Assembly: GCF_000255295.1 (NCBI RefSeq)
Contig: NC_017030.1
Location: 124,001 to 188,000, forward strand
Length of the DNA: 64,000 bases
Reading direction: 5' to 3'
Source: Corallococcus coralloides DSM 2259
Lineage (GTDB): Bacteria; Myxococcota; Myxococcia; Myxococcales; Myxococcaceae
In this document: positions 11,136 through 19,959 of the stretch, piece after piece
Numbering within the stretch: position 1 is the first letter of the stretch
How the letters are laid out: the number at the start of each line of letters is the position of its first letter
The notes under the pieces: model-generated
What the model was told of the DNA's origin: nothing
Database searches by the model: none
Seen by the model: the letters and a program-made list of their open reading frames with translations, nothing else
Program-made: the position numbers and the translations under genes

Positions 11136-12104
11136 TCAGGGCAGCCGGCATTGTTCCCGGATGGCGTCCATCCGCTGTGGGAAGCGCCGCTCCAGGTCCG
11201 TGCGCGTCTGGCGTGCTCCCTCGAGCTTCCCTGCCTTCACCTGGAGGGTGCAGAGGGTGGCCAGCGCCCGCGTGTCGGACACGTTCAGACGGTCCGCCTG
11301 ACGGAGGGCTGCCTCGGCGGCGTTCTCATTTCCCAGTTGGAACCAGGCGATGCCCAGCTGGAAGTGGCCTTCCGCGAGCTTCGGGTCCTTCTGCACCGCC
11401 TGCTGCAAGAGCCCCACGGCTTCGCGGCTCCGGCCTTCCTTGGAGAGCACCAGCCCCTGTTCCACCAGGAGCCGGGCCGCGGGGACCTTGCCCTCCAGGG
11501 AGGTGAAGACCTTCAGGGCGTCCTCGGGCCTGCCCATCCGGCTGAGCAGCCGGCCGTAGCGCACTCCGATGAGGGGATCGCCTGGTGCGCGGCTGTAGGC
11601 CCGGGACAGGGCCTCCGTGGCGCCCTCGACGTCGCCCTTCTCCTCGCTCAGGTCCGCCCGGAGCAGCTCCGCCCGTGGGTCCGACGGCGCGAGCTTCCTC
11701 GCCTTGTCGAGTGACTGGTCCACACAGCGGGACATCCGCTCCCGGTCGCAGATGCGCGCGAGCAGGAGCTGGGTTTCCAGGGCGTTCGGGTCCCTCCGCT
11801 CGGCTTCCAGGACCAGGTCGTGTGCTTCAGCGGGGGCTCCTTCGCGCAGGAGCTCGGCTGCTTCGCGCAGGTCCGCCGCCGTCGCCTTGTCGTTGTGCTT
11901 CAGGGGCACAAGGAATCGCAGACGGCCTTCCACGCTCTCCGTGGCCCTCGCGATGGCCAGTTCCTGCTCGGGCATGTCGCGGGGCAGGAACAGGGGGATG
12001 ACGTGGATGGCGAGCGCCACTCCGCAAACCCAGAGGACGCCCCGGAGACCCTGGTCCCGGCGCCGGCCGCTCCGCTCCCCCGGTTCGTTCGATGGGTCGC
12101 TCAT
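11136..12104 (-). CDS. Membrane-anchored tetratricopeptide repeat protein
   Basis: 322 residues. A short basic cytoplasmic N-terminus (EPGERSGRRRDQ) precedes one transmembrane segment, VLWVCGVALAIHVIPLFL, at about residues 24-42; the rest is periplasmic. From about residue 80 to 310 it is built of TPR-like units (LLREGAPAEAHDLVLEAERR, LSRAYSRAPGDPLIGVRYGR, LLQQAVQKDPKLAEGHFQLG). It probably scaffolds periplasmic or envelope complexes. The upstream DUF2007 gene ends 9 bases before its start on the same strand, so the pair is probably co-transcribed. No catalytic domain is seen. Confidence 0.8.
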   Translation of the reverse strand: MSDPSNEPGERSGRRRDQGLRGVLWVCGVALAIHVIPLFLPRDMPEQELAIARATESVEGRLRFLVPLKHNDKATAADLREAAELLREGAPAEAHDLVLEAERRDPNALETQLLLARICDRERMSRCVDQSLDKARKLAPSDPRAELLRADLSEEKGDVEGATEALSRAYSRAPGDPLIGVRYGRLLSRMGRPEDALKVFTSLEGKVPAARLLVEQGLVLSKEGRSREAVGLLQQAVQKDPKLAEGHFQLGIAWFQLGNENAAEAALRQADRLNVSDTRALATLCTLQVKAGKLEGARQTRTDLERRFPQRMDAIREQCRLP

Positions 12105-12113
12105 GGGGCGTTT

Positions 12114-12458
12114 CTAAACGGCTCGGAGGCGCGGGCGCAGCCCTGACGGCAGTTCCAGCTCGCAGCTCCAGCAGAGCTCGAAATTGGCGGGGTTCTCCTC
12201 ACTACAGCGTGGACAGGTCACCGAACGGCTGGCGGCTTCCTGGTTGGCCTGGAGTTCCGCGAGGATCTGGCGCCCGGCTTCCAGTTCCTGCGGCCACAGC
12301 CACAGCTCCACCCAGGCCTCGGTGCTGGGAATCTCTCCGCTCAGCGGGACCAGGGACTCGCCTCGGATGTCGACCGAGAGCCCGGCCGATTCCAGGGCTC
12401 CCGCCAGCATCCGCGCCTCTCCGACCGTGCGGTGCACGGAGAACTGCACGCGCTTCAT
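12114..12458 (-). CDS. DUF2007-type protein with C-terminal zinc ribbon
   Basis: 114 residues starting MKRVQFSVHRTVGEARMLAG. The first ~70 residues follow the DUF2007 (putative signal-transducing) pattern: a ferredoxin-like fold in which an entity is compared across helices (EARMLAGALESAGLSVDIRG) and ending in a W/L-rich strand (AWVELWLWPQELEAGRQIL). The C-terminus adds a treble-type zinc ribbon, CPRCSEENPANFELCWSC, two CxxC pairs. It heads the short operon with the membrane TPR gene. Function is unknown; the family is often found near PII-like or envelope genes. Confidence 0.75.
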   Translation of the reverse strand: MKRVQFSVHRTVGEARMLAGALESAGLSVDIRGESLVPLSGEIPSTEAWVELWLWPQELEAGRQILAELQANQEAASRSVTCPRCSEENPANFELCWSCELELPSGLRPRLRAV

Positions 12459-12558
12459 GCTTCTTGTCTGTCAGAACCGGGCCTTCGGGGCAACCGGCCC
12501 CGGCTGCTCCCCTGCTGTGCCCTGACCGACGCGGTCCTCACGGACCGTGCGGCCTTCG

Positions 12559-12975
12559 TCATTCATCGTGACGGAGCTGGTGCGGCAGGACGGCGTGGGC
12601 GTGGCGGGGGGCTCGTGCGTGGAGCTCCGCTGACAGCAGCGCGTCCAGCTCCGCGAGCAGGCGATCATACCCGCCTCCCCTCGCGGGCAGCCGCTCGGTG
12701 GCGAGTCTCAAACGGGGTGTCTCCTCGTCCTCGAAGGCCAGGGTCACCGCCAGGATGTCCGGGCCTCCTGCCTGGGGCGCGAGCGTGGCGGGTTCGGGCT
12801 CCCACTGCAGGGGTTCCAGCAATGGGGCCAGCCGGCGGATCTCCTCCGGCGTCAGGTCCCGCTCCACCACCGGTTCGCCCTGTTCCAGGACGCGCAGGTG
12901 CTTGAGGCCTTCCACTCGCAGCGCCTGCGCTCCGGTGTTCGTCTGGCCACTGCGCTCGTAGGTCACCGTTTTCAC
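12559..12975 (-). CDS. Hypothetical protein, possibly emfourin-like
   Basis: 138 residues if translation starts at the GTG at 12973-12975 (MKTVTYERSGQTNTG), chosen because GGGGGAGG lies 8 bases upstream; the frame extends further but has no comparable start. It has an N-terminal beta strand, an LTPEEIRRLAPLLEPL helix, a strand DILAVTLAFED, and a C-terminal helix LLAELDALLSAELHA. This layout loosely resembles protease-inhibitor emfourin proteins (YxRSG.. opening, helix, strand, final helix), but I would not assign it. The C-terminal tail is His/Arg-rich. No signal peptide is seen. Confidence 0.6.
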   Translation of the reverse strand: MKTVTYERSGQTNTGAQALRVEGLKHLRVLEQGEPVVERDLTPEEIRRLAPLLEPLQWEPEPATLAPQAGGPDILAVTLAFEDEETPRLRLATERLPARGGGYDRLLAELDALLSAELHARAPRHAHAVLPHQLRHDE

Positions 12976-13193
12976 GCGCCGTACCTCCCCCGGAGTCAAG
13001 GAGTAGGCATTCGCATCCTCCCCTGCATCCGAGGAAGTCCGCGCTGAATGCTCCCAGTCCGGCGAGGACGGCCCTAGCGACTGGTGCCGGACACTGTGCA
13101 GCGCCCGCTGGGCCCCTGCGCTTCCCGGGGGCGTCTCCCTACCGTGCCTTTCGTCCGGGCGCCCATGTCCGGACACACGGAGGACGCCGAACG

Positions 13194-13385
13194 ATGAGCA
13201 AGCACAAGAATCCGAACCCGAATGATCAGCGCTCCAACACGAAGAACCCCGAGCGCCCGGAGCACAAGTCCGCCCAGGACAACCGCTCCAACCAGATGAA
13301 CCCGAACCGTCCTCCGAACCCGCCGTCCCACATGCCGTCGCACGGCGGTGGCACGACGGGCGGGGACGATTCCTCGAAGCGCTGA
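13194..13385 (+). CDS. Small disordered Asn/Pro-rich protein
   Basis: 63 residues, MSKHKNPNPNDQRSNTKNPE... ending GGDDSSKR. The composition is dominated by N, P, S, K and H, with repeated NPN and RSNxxN motifs and no hydrophobic core, so it is intrinsically disordered. CGGAGGACG precedes the ATG at a normal distance, and the biased composition in a codon-consistent frame supports a real gene. I recall similar short proteins in myxobacterial genomes but no function. It is followed by a strong hairpin shared with the convergent operon. Confidence 0.65.
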   Translation: MSKHKNPNPNDQRSNTKNPERPEHKSAQDNRSNQMNPNRPPNPPSHMPSHGGGTTGGDDSSKR

Positions 13386-13393
13386 GTGAAACG

Positions 13394-13428
13394 GGAGAGG
13401 CCGGCCGCGCGTTCGGGCCGGCCCCTCC
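13394..13428. terminator. Bidirectional hairpin terminator between convergent genes
   Basis: GGAGAGGCCGGCC (13394-13406) pairs with GGCCGGCCCCTCC (13416-13428), one mismatch, 9-base loop. It sits between the convergent ends at 13385 and 13440 and could end transcription from both sides. Confidence 0.65.
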
Positions 13429-13439
13429 GGGGCGTTGTC

Positions 13440-14267
13440 CTAGCGGACGCGCGGCGAGCACTCGCCTTCGCCGCGGTAGTGGCCCACGGTGCGCACGAGC
13501 GCCGTCACGAAGTCGCGCAGCGTCCGCACGCTACCTGCGCCTCCCGTGCCGTACTGGCCCGAGGGCAGCGACGTCAGGTTCACCAGGCCCAGCTCATCCA
13601 GGGTGATTTCGCCGTCCGGGCCCACGATGCCCGTGCTGTCCGCCGCGGCGATGGCGTCGAAGCGCATCTTCGCGTCCGGCGACTGCAGGTCGTCGAAGAA
13701 GAGGTGGTCGCCGTGGATGGTGAGCTGCACCGTCTCCGTGCCGCCCTTGGGCACCGTCACGCCGTTGCCGATGTCCTCGCTCTCGCAGTGCTCGTAGAGG
13801 GTGTTGGTGGCGAAGCCCCAACGGAAGCTCTTGGTCGCCGCGCCCTTGGTGGCCGTGCCCTCCACGTAGACGGACCAGCCTTCGGTGTTCATCCGCGTCA
13901 CATCCTCCGCGTCCGCGTTGCCGGCGGTGGCGTTCGTGGCGGGGGCGATGGCGTAGCTCACCTCGTCCCAGTCCTCGGCGGCCAGGTCGCTGAACTTCGC
14001 GACGTCCACCGGGCCCGGACGGTGCACGTCGTACACCTTCGCGGCCGTCTGCTCGGCGGCGGTCTCTCCCTCGCGGTTGGCGACCTTCACCTCGCTCAGC
14101 TTCACGAGGAACTTGGTGTACTTCACCGTCCAGCCGTCCTCGAAGGCGCTGGCGGGGATCTCCTTTTCGATGAAGTCCTCTCCGTATGTGGTGAACGTCA
14201 CGTTGCCCTGACCCGACGAGCAGGCGACCAGGCCCAGACACGACACACCCATCAGCCAATTCTTCAT
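13440..14267 (-). CDS. Lipoprotein of a TonB-receptor operon, distal gene
   Basis: 275 residues starting MKNWLMGVSCLGLVACSSG, a clear type II signal peptide with lipobox LVAC. The mature protein starts with VTFTTYGEDFIEKEIP and is predicted to be mostly beta-strand with few helices (VKYTKFLVKLSEVKVANRE, FRWGFATNTLYEHCES, TVQLTIHGDHLFFDD). The last includes HGDH, which together with YEHCES offers possible metal ligands. The start overlaps the preceding stop as TGATG, so translation is coupled to the upstream gene. It resembles in topology the second accessory protein of the operon; a ligand-binding partner of the TonB receptor is inferred. No named family is recognised. Confidence 0.75.
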   Translation of the reverse strand: MKNWLMGVSCLGLVACSSGQGNVTFTTYGEDFIEKEIPASAFEDGWTVKYTKFLVKLSEVKVANREGETAAEQTAAKVYDVHRPGPVDVAKFSDLAAEDWDEVSYAIAPATNATAGNADAEDVTRMNTEGWSVYVEGTATKGAATKSFRWGFATNTLYEHCESEDIGNGVTVPKGGTETVQLTIHGDHLFFDDLQSPDAKMRFDAIAAADSTGIVGPDGEITLDELGLVNLTSLPSGQYGTGGAGSVRTLRDFVTALVRTVGHYRGEGECSPRVR

Positions 14268-15010
14268 CACTGCGCTGCTCCTTCCACCCACGTCACGACG
14301 TAGGCGCTGGTGTCTTCCACGCCGCGCACCAGCCCGTTCTGGGCCTGGCTTCCGGCGGGGAAGGTGGAAACGCCAGCCGCGTCCGGAAGCGACGCGGTGG
14401 CGAAGTCGATGCGGTCCATCCATTTCCCCAGGTCCACCGCGATGCGCACGAAGCCGGCCTCCTGCTGGAGGTCGCGCTCGAAGCGCACGCCTTCGATGGC
14501 CTTGGGCAGATCCACCGTCGCGTCGAAGCGCACCGTGGCTCCGGACGCGTGGGTCGCGGTGCCTCGCACGCGGGCCTGGTGGCCTTTGAGGACGTTCTGC
14601 GCGTCCGTGGCCGCCGTGGGCGCCACGAGCGTCAGCTCCAGTGAGCCGTACGAGCCGGTGACGGCGTTGGCGTCGCCCAGGTTGCCGCCCGCGAGCAGAT
14701 CCACGGTCTGGGCGTTGAGCACCTCTCCCAGTGCATCCCCGGGGACGTAGTGGCCGGGGTGCGCGTTCGCGGTGCCTCCGATGAGCGAGTACCAGTCGAA
14801 GCGGGACAGCAGGACTCGGCCCTCGAAGAAGCGCACCGAGCCCACGGAGAGTTGGGCGGCTTCGGGCGTCACCGTCCAGCCGTACTCGTTGGGAGCCGTG
14901 GGCGCCGTCGCCGTCATCGTCACGGCGAAGGTGCGGCGCTCTGCTTCGGTCTTGCCTCCACAGCCCAGACTCAGCAGGGCCACGGTCAAGGCCAATGCAA
15001 TCGGGTTCAT
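14267..15010 (-). CDS. Lipoprotein of a TonB-receptor operon, proximal gene
   Basis: 247 residues from the ATG at 15008-15010 (MNPIALALTVALLSLGCGG), a lipoprotein signal with lipobox LSLGC. The mature chain is beta-rich: RTFAVTMTATAPTAPNEYG, VGSVRFFEGRVLLSR, a HPGHYVPGD loop with two histidines, then GSLELTLVAPT and ATVRFDATVDLP. Both ends are coupled by TGATG overlaps, upstream to the TonB receptor and downstream to the second lipoprotein. It is probably an outer-membrane-anchored substrate-binding accessory to the receptor; the His-containing loop fits metal or metal-complex binding, which is inference. Confidence 0.75.
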   Translation of the reverse strand: MNPIALALTVALLSLGCGGKTEAERRTFAVTMTATAPTAPNEYGWTVTPEAAQLSVGSVRFFEGRVLLSRFDWYSLIGGTANAHPGHYVPGDALGEVLNAQTVDLLAGGNLGDANAVTGSYGSLELTLVAPTAATDAQNVLKGHQARVRGTATHASGATVRFDATVDLPKAIEGVRFERDLQQEAGFVRIAVDLGKWMDRIDFATASLPDAAGVSTFPAGSQAQNGLVRGVEDTSAYVVTWVEGAAQ

Positions 15011-17223
15011 CACAGGTGGACCTCCAGGGTGAGCGAGGCCACGCGTGGTGCCCCCGCGGTGAAATGTCTGGCTGGAACGAGGCTCGGCTGGGCGGTGGGG
15101 TCGAAGCGCGAGCTGTAGACGAACTCGCCGTCACGCCAGCGCGTGTTGAAGACGTTCTTCACGTCGAGCCGCAGTGCGAGCGCCCCCCTTCGCAGCTCGG
15201 CCTGCACGTCCGCGAGGAGCACGGTGTGGCTGTATTCGTCGTAGGGCAGGGGCCTGGGGCCGATGAGCGTGAGGCCCGTGCCCAGCGACAGCACGGAGGC
15301 GATGCCGGGCAGCGGCTTCTCCCAGCCGATGTCCGCTCGGGCGACCAGCGGTGCGAAGTAGGGGAGCTTCGCGTCCGTCTTCGTCACCGTCGCGTTCGCC
15401 ACCGTGGCGCTCAGCGCGGCCGTGACGCCTTCGAGCGGGCGCGCCTGCAGGGACGCGGAGATGCCCGTGCGCAGCGTCTCTCCCGTGAAGACGGTGGTGC
15501 CCACCGTGTGGTCGAAGAAGAAGTCGTTGGCCACCTGCGAGCCGAAGACGATCGCCTGGAAGGAAAGACGTTCTCCGTCCTTCCGCGTGCCCAGCTCCGC
15601 GCCGTGCACGTTCACGAAGGGCGCCTGCTCTCCTTCCGCGAGGCTCCGCGCCTGTGGCGAACGGAAGCCATCTCCGTAGCTGGCGAAGAGGGCCCAGGTG
15701 TCCGTGACTGCGTATTCGATGCCGGCCTTCGCGCCCCAGTGCACCCCGAAGGCGCTGCGCGAGTAGCCCTGCCCGTCGTAGTAGCGCGGGTCCCGGAAGG
15801 CGAGCGCGTCGAAGACCTCCACGCCCAGCGCGTCCGCGCGGCCTCCCAGCCGGAAGGCCCAGCGGCCCAGCGGGAGCCTGGCTTCGGCGTAACCCCAGAC
15901 GTCCGTCTGGGTGAGGTCCGCGTCCACTTCGTCCGCGAAGAAGGTGCCGTCCGTCTCCCGGTAACGGCGTTGCGTCTGGTGGAGGCCGTCGCGCCTTGCT
16001 CCCAGGCCCAGCTCCAGCGCGACGGGGCGGTCGAAGAGGGTGACCTGGCGGCGGTGCTCGGCGCGCAGGCCGAGCGTGGAGCCGTCGTGGGTCTGCTCCA
16101 GGCCGTCGCCCCTGTCGTCCACCCGGTAGCCCGTGAAGTTGTTGCGCAGGCGCAGGTCCGAGAGGATTCCGAAGGCCTCCAGGCGCGTGCGCGCGGTGCC
16201 TTCGCGCGGGAGGTCTACTCCGATGAGCAGCTGGTGCCTGGAGACCGTGCCTCCCTGACGGTCGAAGGAGCCGGAGTAGAAGGTGCGGCGCCCGGCTTCG
16301 AGGTCGTCCTCTCGCACCACTCCGGGGGAGTCGAAGCGCGTGACGTAGCTGCCTCCCAGGATTCGCGCGCTCAGGCCGTGGCCCAGGTCCAGGTTCGCCT
16401 GGGCGAGCAGGGTGGCCCGGCCGTAGCCTCGCTGGGGGCCGAAGCCGTCGCTCTCACTGAGCTCCGCCGCCGCGAAGGTGCCGGGGTCCTCGCCCGGGCG
16501 GACCGTCACGACGAGCCGGCGCATGTTGAACTGGCCCAGCGTGCCGGCGAACTCCACGCCCTTTTCACGCGCGCCCAGGTCCATGCGCACCGTTCCCGCG
16601 ACCGCGAAGTCTCCCTGGAACGCCCGGTAGGAGCCCTCCGTCACCTCCAGCGCCTGGACGAGCTCCGGGATGATGAAGTTGGTGTCCGCGTAGCCGAGCG
16701 CGTGGATGTGGCTCACTTCATTCACCGGCAGGCCTCCGACGTTCAGCTCCACGTCCTGGCCGTGGAGCGCGTCGAAGCCTCGGAGGAAGAGCTGCTGCGC
16801 CTTGCCCTCGCCGCTGTGCTGCGAGGCCACCAGTCCCGGGACGACTCGGAGCACGTCCGTCGCGTTCATGCGCGGTGCCGTGTCCAGGATGTCCCGGCCG
16901 ATGGTGACCTCGGCGGCGCTCTGGGCCGGACGCGTGCCTCGCACCACCGTGGAACGGTGCTTCCCGGCGGCCTCTGGCGGCGGTGTGGCTTCCGGAGATT
17001 GCTGCGCGGGTGGCGTCGCGTCTGTCTCACCCGAGGCTGGGGGCTCCGTGGGCTGTTGTGGTTCGGGTTGTTGCTGTTGCTGCGTGGCTTCTGCCACTGC
17101 GTGGCTGGTGGCTTCCGGCCCTTCCTGTGCGGCGGGCACGGCCGAGGCAAGACACGTCGAGAGCGTGGTGAACGCGATGAACAACATGGGCACGGTGGGG
17201 ACGGCACGAGGAGACGACGGCAC
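15010..17223 (-). CDS. TonB-dependent outer-membrane receptor
   Basis: 737 residues. A signal peptide (VPMLFIAFTTLSTCLASAVP) is followed by an unusual ~60-residue Gln/Pro/Glu-rich linker, then the plug domain: RSTVVRGTRPAQSAAEVTIG (TonB-box-like region), MNATDVLRVVPGL, LFLRGFDALHGQDVELNV, and VNEVSHIHALGYADTNFIIP. From about residue 230 the chain is a 22-strand barrel pattern ending in VASLTLEVHL. The HIHALGY loop in the plug carries two histidines. It is the core of a four-gene minus-strand operon with a His-rich membrane protein upstream and two lipoproteins downstream, consistent with uptake of a metal ion or metallophore. The substrate is not determinable from sequence. Confidence 0.9.
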   Translation of the reverse strand: MPSSPRAVPTVPMLFIAFTTLSTCLASAVPAAQEGPEATSHAVAEATQQQQQPEPQQPTEPPASGETDATPPAQQSPEATPPPEAAGKHRSTVVRGTRPAQSAAEVTIGRDILDTAPRMNATDVLRVVPGLVASQHSGEGKAQQLFLRGFDALHGQDVELNVGGLPVNEVSHIHALGYADTNFIIPELVQALEVTEGSYRAFQGDFAVAGTVRMDLGAREKGVEFAGTLGQFNMRRLVVTVRPGEDPGTFAAAELSESDGFGPQRGYGRATLLAQANLDLGHGLSARILGGSYVTRFDSPGVVREDDLEAGRRTFYSGSFDRQGGTVSRHQLLIGVDLPREGTARTRLEAFGILSDLRLRNNFTGYRVDDRGDGLEQTHDGSTLGLRAEHRRQVTLFDRPVALELGLGARRDGLHQTQRRYRETDGTFFADEVDADLTQTDVWGYAEARLPLGRWAFRLGGRADALGVEVFDALAFRDPRYYDGQGYSRSAFGVHWGAKAGIEYAVTDTWALFASYGDGFRSPQARSLAEGEQAPFVNVHGAELGTRKDGERLSFQAIVFGSQVANDFFFDHTVGTTVFTGETLRTGISASLQARPLEGVTAALSATVANATVTKTDAKLPYFAPLVARADIGWEKPLPGIASVLSLGTGLTLIGPRPLPYDEYSHTVLLADVQAELRRGALALRLDVKNVFNTRWRDGEFVYSSRFDPTAQPSLVPARHFTAGAPRVASLTLEVHL

Positions 17224-17369
17224 GTCCCCGGCACGCGTGGGGACGCGCTCCGGGGCGTGCGGGTTGATGGACAGACGGATTCGGGACGCACGCTCACGCA
17301 GGCCCGTGGCTGGCCTGGGCCAGACGGTCCGCGTGCTCGCGAGTCACCCTTCCGGAGGTTCGAAGGGGC

Positions 17370-17780
17370 CTAGGGGCCCTGCGGCATCGCCGCGGACCGC
17401 AACCGCTGGCCCGGCGACCACTCCGGGCTCCGCTCCGCCTCCACCCGCCAGGACACCCAGCGCAGCTTCGGCGGCACGAACACGGTCCAACTCGCCGCCA
17501 CCGCCAGCAGGTGCTCCACCGAGCCCGTCAGGTGCTGGTGACCGTGGCCCTGCTTCGCTCCGTCCGGCGTGCCCGGCTCGGACTCCTTCGGGCACCCGGC
17601 CTTCGCCGCGTCACAGGCACCCTGGGTGCGGTGGACGTGGGTGGTGGCGCCGTGCTCGTGGCGTCCCAGGCCTCCGCCGTGTCCCACCACCGCGTGCAGC
17701 ACCGGCGCGACCGCGAGCCCGTACACCAGGACCCACAGTCCCAGGAACGCCAGGTCTCGTCGGTCTCGGGTATCCCACAC
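17370..17780 (-). CDS. His-rich single-TM membrane protein heading the TonB-receptor operon
   Basis: About 136 residues from the GTG at 17778-17780 (MWDTRDRRDLAFLG); the start is uncertain because the frame continues upstream without a better ribosome site. One transmembrane helix, LAFLGLWVLVYGLAVAPVLH, is followed by an exported segment dense in histidine: HAVVGHGGGLGRHEHGATTH, VHRTQGACDAAKAGC, GHGHQHLTG. A second hydrophobic stretch, HLLAVAASWTVFVPP, may be another helix. Such His-rich periplasmic loops bind Zn, Ni, Co or Cu. The TonB receptor gene starts 146 bases downstream on the same strand, supporting a metal-related role (inference). Confidence 0.6.
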   Translation of the reverse strand: MWDTRDRRDLAFLGLWVLVYGLAVAPVLHAVVGHGGGLGRHEHGATTHVHRTQGACDAAKAGCPKESEPGTPDGAKQGHGHQHLTGSVEHLLAVAASWTVFVPPKLRWVSWRVEAERSPEWSPGQRLRSAAMPQGP

Positions 17781-17988
17781 GGCGGTTCGGGGTGCGGCGG
17801 CGGAGCGTCCAGGACGGGGGAGGTGAGGCGGCTGCCTGCCTATCCGTCCTCCCCCCGACACGCAAGGCGGCCTCCGCCGCTCGCTGCGCGACAGTTCCTT
17901 GCCGCCCAGTCCCATGACCCCGTGGCCCGCTTGACGCATTGCATCGGAATCCGCTGCGGCCACAGACTTCCCGTCATAGACTCGTCAC

Positions 17989-19686
17989 GTGCGTTCCGAA
18001 TCCGCCGCGCTTCGTTCCCTGCCTGCCTCCACGGAGGTTCCTGCCCCGCCCTCGCGCGCCGACCGTCTGCGTGCGCTGGGGAGTGAGTCGTTCGACCTGC
18101 TCGTCATCGGCGGCGGGGTGACGGGGGCGGGTGCTGCTCGGGACGCGGCGCTGCGGGGCCTGACGGTGGCCCTGGTGGAGCGCGAGGACTTCGCCAGCGG
18201 GACGTCCAGCCGCTCGTCGCGCCTCATCCACGGCGGCCTGCGCTACCTGGAGCATGGCCACCTGGGGCTCGTCTTCGAGTCGAGCATCGAGCGGCGCCGC
18301 CTGCTCCACCTGGCGCCCCACCTGGTGCGCCCGCTGGCCTTCGTCTGGCCCGTCTACGAAGGGGCTCGTGTGCCGCGCTGGAAGCTCAACGCGGGCCTGA
18401 TGCTGTACGACGCCCTGTCCCTGTTCCGGAACGTGAAGGCGTATCAGCGCCTGTCACTCAAGCAGGTGGTGGAGGCCGAGCCCGGCATCCGCTCCGAGGG
18501 GCTCAAGGGCGGCGCCCGCTACTACGACGCGGCCACCGATGACGCCCGCCTCACGCTGGCCAACGCGCTGGGCGCGAGCGAGGCCGGCGCGGTGGTGCTC
18601 AACCACGCCTCCGTGAAGCGGCTGGTGCTGGAGGACGGCAAGGTGAAGGGCGCGGTGGTGGTGGATCACCTCACCGGCCTGGAGCACACCGTGCGCGCGC
18701 GCGCCGTCGTCAACGCGACCGGACCCTGGAGTGATGAGATCCGCCGGCTGGATTCGCAGCAGGAGCGCACGGGGCCCGCGGTGCGCGGCAGCAAGGGCGT
18801 GCACATCGCCGTGCCCCGCTCGCGGCTGAACATCGGGGATGCGCTCACGCTCCTGTCGCCCGTGGATGGCCGCGTGATGTTCATCCTGCCCGCGGATGCG
18901 TTCACCCTCATCGGCACGACGGAGACCGCCACCCGCGCCCATCCGGCCGAGGTGCGCGCGAGCGAGGCGGACGTGGCCTACCTGCTCTCCTCCGCCAATG
19001 CCTTCTTCCCCGAGGCGAACCTCACCCGCGAGGACATGGTCAGCGCCTGGGCCGGCATCCGCCCGCTCGCGGCGAGCGGCTATCACGGCAACCGCGACGC
19101 GGGCAGCGCCAGCCGCGAGCACTCCATCGACGTGAGCCCGTCCGGCGTGCTGGCCATCAGCGGCGGCAAGCTCACCACCTTCCGGGTCATGGCCCGCGAT
19201 GTGGTCAACGCCGTGGAGCGCCACCTGTCCCTCCCGCACAAGAAGCCCGTTACCCACGAGCAGCCCCTGCCGGGCGGCGACATCCTCAAGCTGGACGCGG
19301 AGCTCGCGGCGGCGAAGCAGGAGGTGGGGGATGCGGCCACGGGCGAGCACCTGGTGCGCGCCTACGGCAGCCGCTGGCACGCGGTGTGGGCGCTCACGCG
19401 CGAGTCGCCCGAGCTGGCCGAGCCGCTCGTGGAGGGCCTGCCCTACCGCCGCGCCGAGGCCGCCTGGGGTGTGTCCCATGAGATGGTCCAGACGCTGGCG
19501 GACCTGCTCATCCGCCGCCTCAAGGTCGCGTTCGAGACGCGCGACCAGGGCCGCGCCGCCGCCGTCCGCGCCGCCGAGGTGATGGCGCCGCGCCTGGGCT
19601 GGGACGCGGCGGAGACCGAGCGTCAGCTGGCGGCCTATGCCGTGGATGCCCAGCGCATCTTCGGCGTGGATCCTTCCGACGCCTGA
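17989..19686 (+). CDS. glpD: Aerobic glycerol-3-phosphate dehydrogenase
   Basis: 565 residues from the GTG at 17989. It oxidises sn-glycerol 3-phosphate to dihydroxyacetone phosphate using FAD and passes electrons to the quinone pool, at the inner membrane. The FAD-binding motif FDLLVIGGGVTGAGAARDAA starts near residue 37, followed by the family signature ASGTSSRSSRLIHGGLRYLE and the substrate-pocket region FVWPVYEG. Downstream are ATGPWSDEIRRL, the GTTET motif and AISGGKLTTFRVMA, and a C-terminal helical domain (EVMAPRLGWDAAETERQL). Length matches the family. It is monocistronic here; no glpF or glpK neighbour is in the window. Confidence 0.95.
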   Translation: MRSESAALRSLPASTEVPAPPSRADRLRALGSESFDLLVIGGGVTGAGAARDAALRGLTVALVEREDFASGTSSRSSRLIHGGLRYLEHGHLGLVFESSIERRRLLHLAPHLVRPLAFVWPVYEGARVPRWKLNAGLMLYDALSLFRNVKAYQRLSLKQVVEAEPGIRSEGLKGGARYYDAATDDARLTLANALGASEAGAVVLNHASVKRLVLEDGKVKGAVVVDHLTGLEHTVRARAVVNATGPWSDEIRRLDSQQERTGPAVRGSKGVHIAVPRSRLNIGDALTLLSPVDGRVMFILPADAFTLIGTTETATRAHPAEVRASEADVAYLLSSANAFFPEANLTREDMVSAWAGIRPLAASGYHGNRDAGSASREHSIDVSPSGVLAISGGKLTTFRVMARDVVNAVERHLSLPHKKPVTHEQPLPGGDILKLDAELAAAKQEVGDAATGEHLVRAYGSRWHAVWALTRESPELAEPLVEGLPYRRAEAAWGVSHEMVQTLADLLIRRLKVAFETRDQGRAAAVRAAEVMAPRLGWDAAETERQLAAYAVDAQRIFGVDPSDA

Positions 19687-19702
19687 CGCCCCGCCGGGGG
19701 GC

Positions 19703-19727
19703 CGGGCCCGGTGCGTCATGCCGGGCC
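19703..19727 (+). terminator. Possible hairpin after glpD
   Basis: GGCCCGG (19705-19711) pairs with CCGGGCC (19721-19727) across a 9-base loop, 20 bases after the glpD stop. There is no U-tract, so it may only stabilise the mRNA end. Confidence 0.35.
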
Positions 19728-19959
19728 GGAGGTCCTGCCGCGAACGAGGCGCTCCTCCTCAGCGTTGAGGGCCTCACGTTGGACTGGCACCGGATGGCCG
19801 TCGGGCGCACGACAGCCGCCCGAGCAGTCGTCCTTCGTCCATGCTTAAATCGTCGTGGGAACGGGAAGCAGGGTTGGCTCGTTCCTCCCGGCCCCCTTTT
19901 CGGGGGCGGCGGGTCACGGCGCGGTAATCCACGTTGGCCGGGCGAAGGAGATACACCCC

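Noticed and set aside
13440-15010. MbnP/MbnH-type copper lipoproteins
   Set aside because: The diagnostic MbnP motifs (F-S-N-V-R start and the GxxFTxGVPFxxNH pattern) were not seen.
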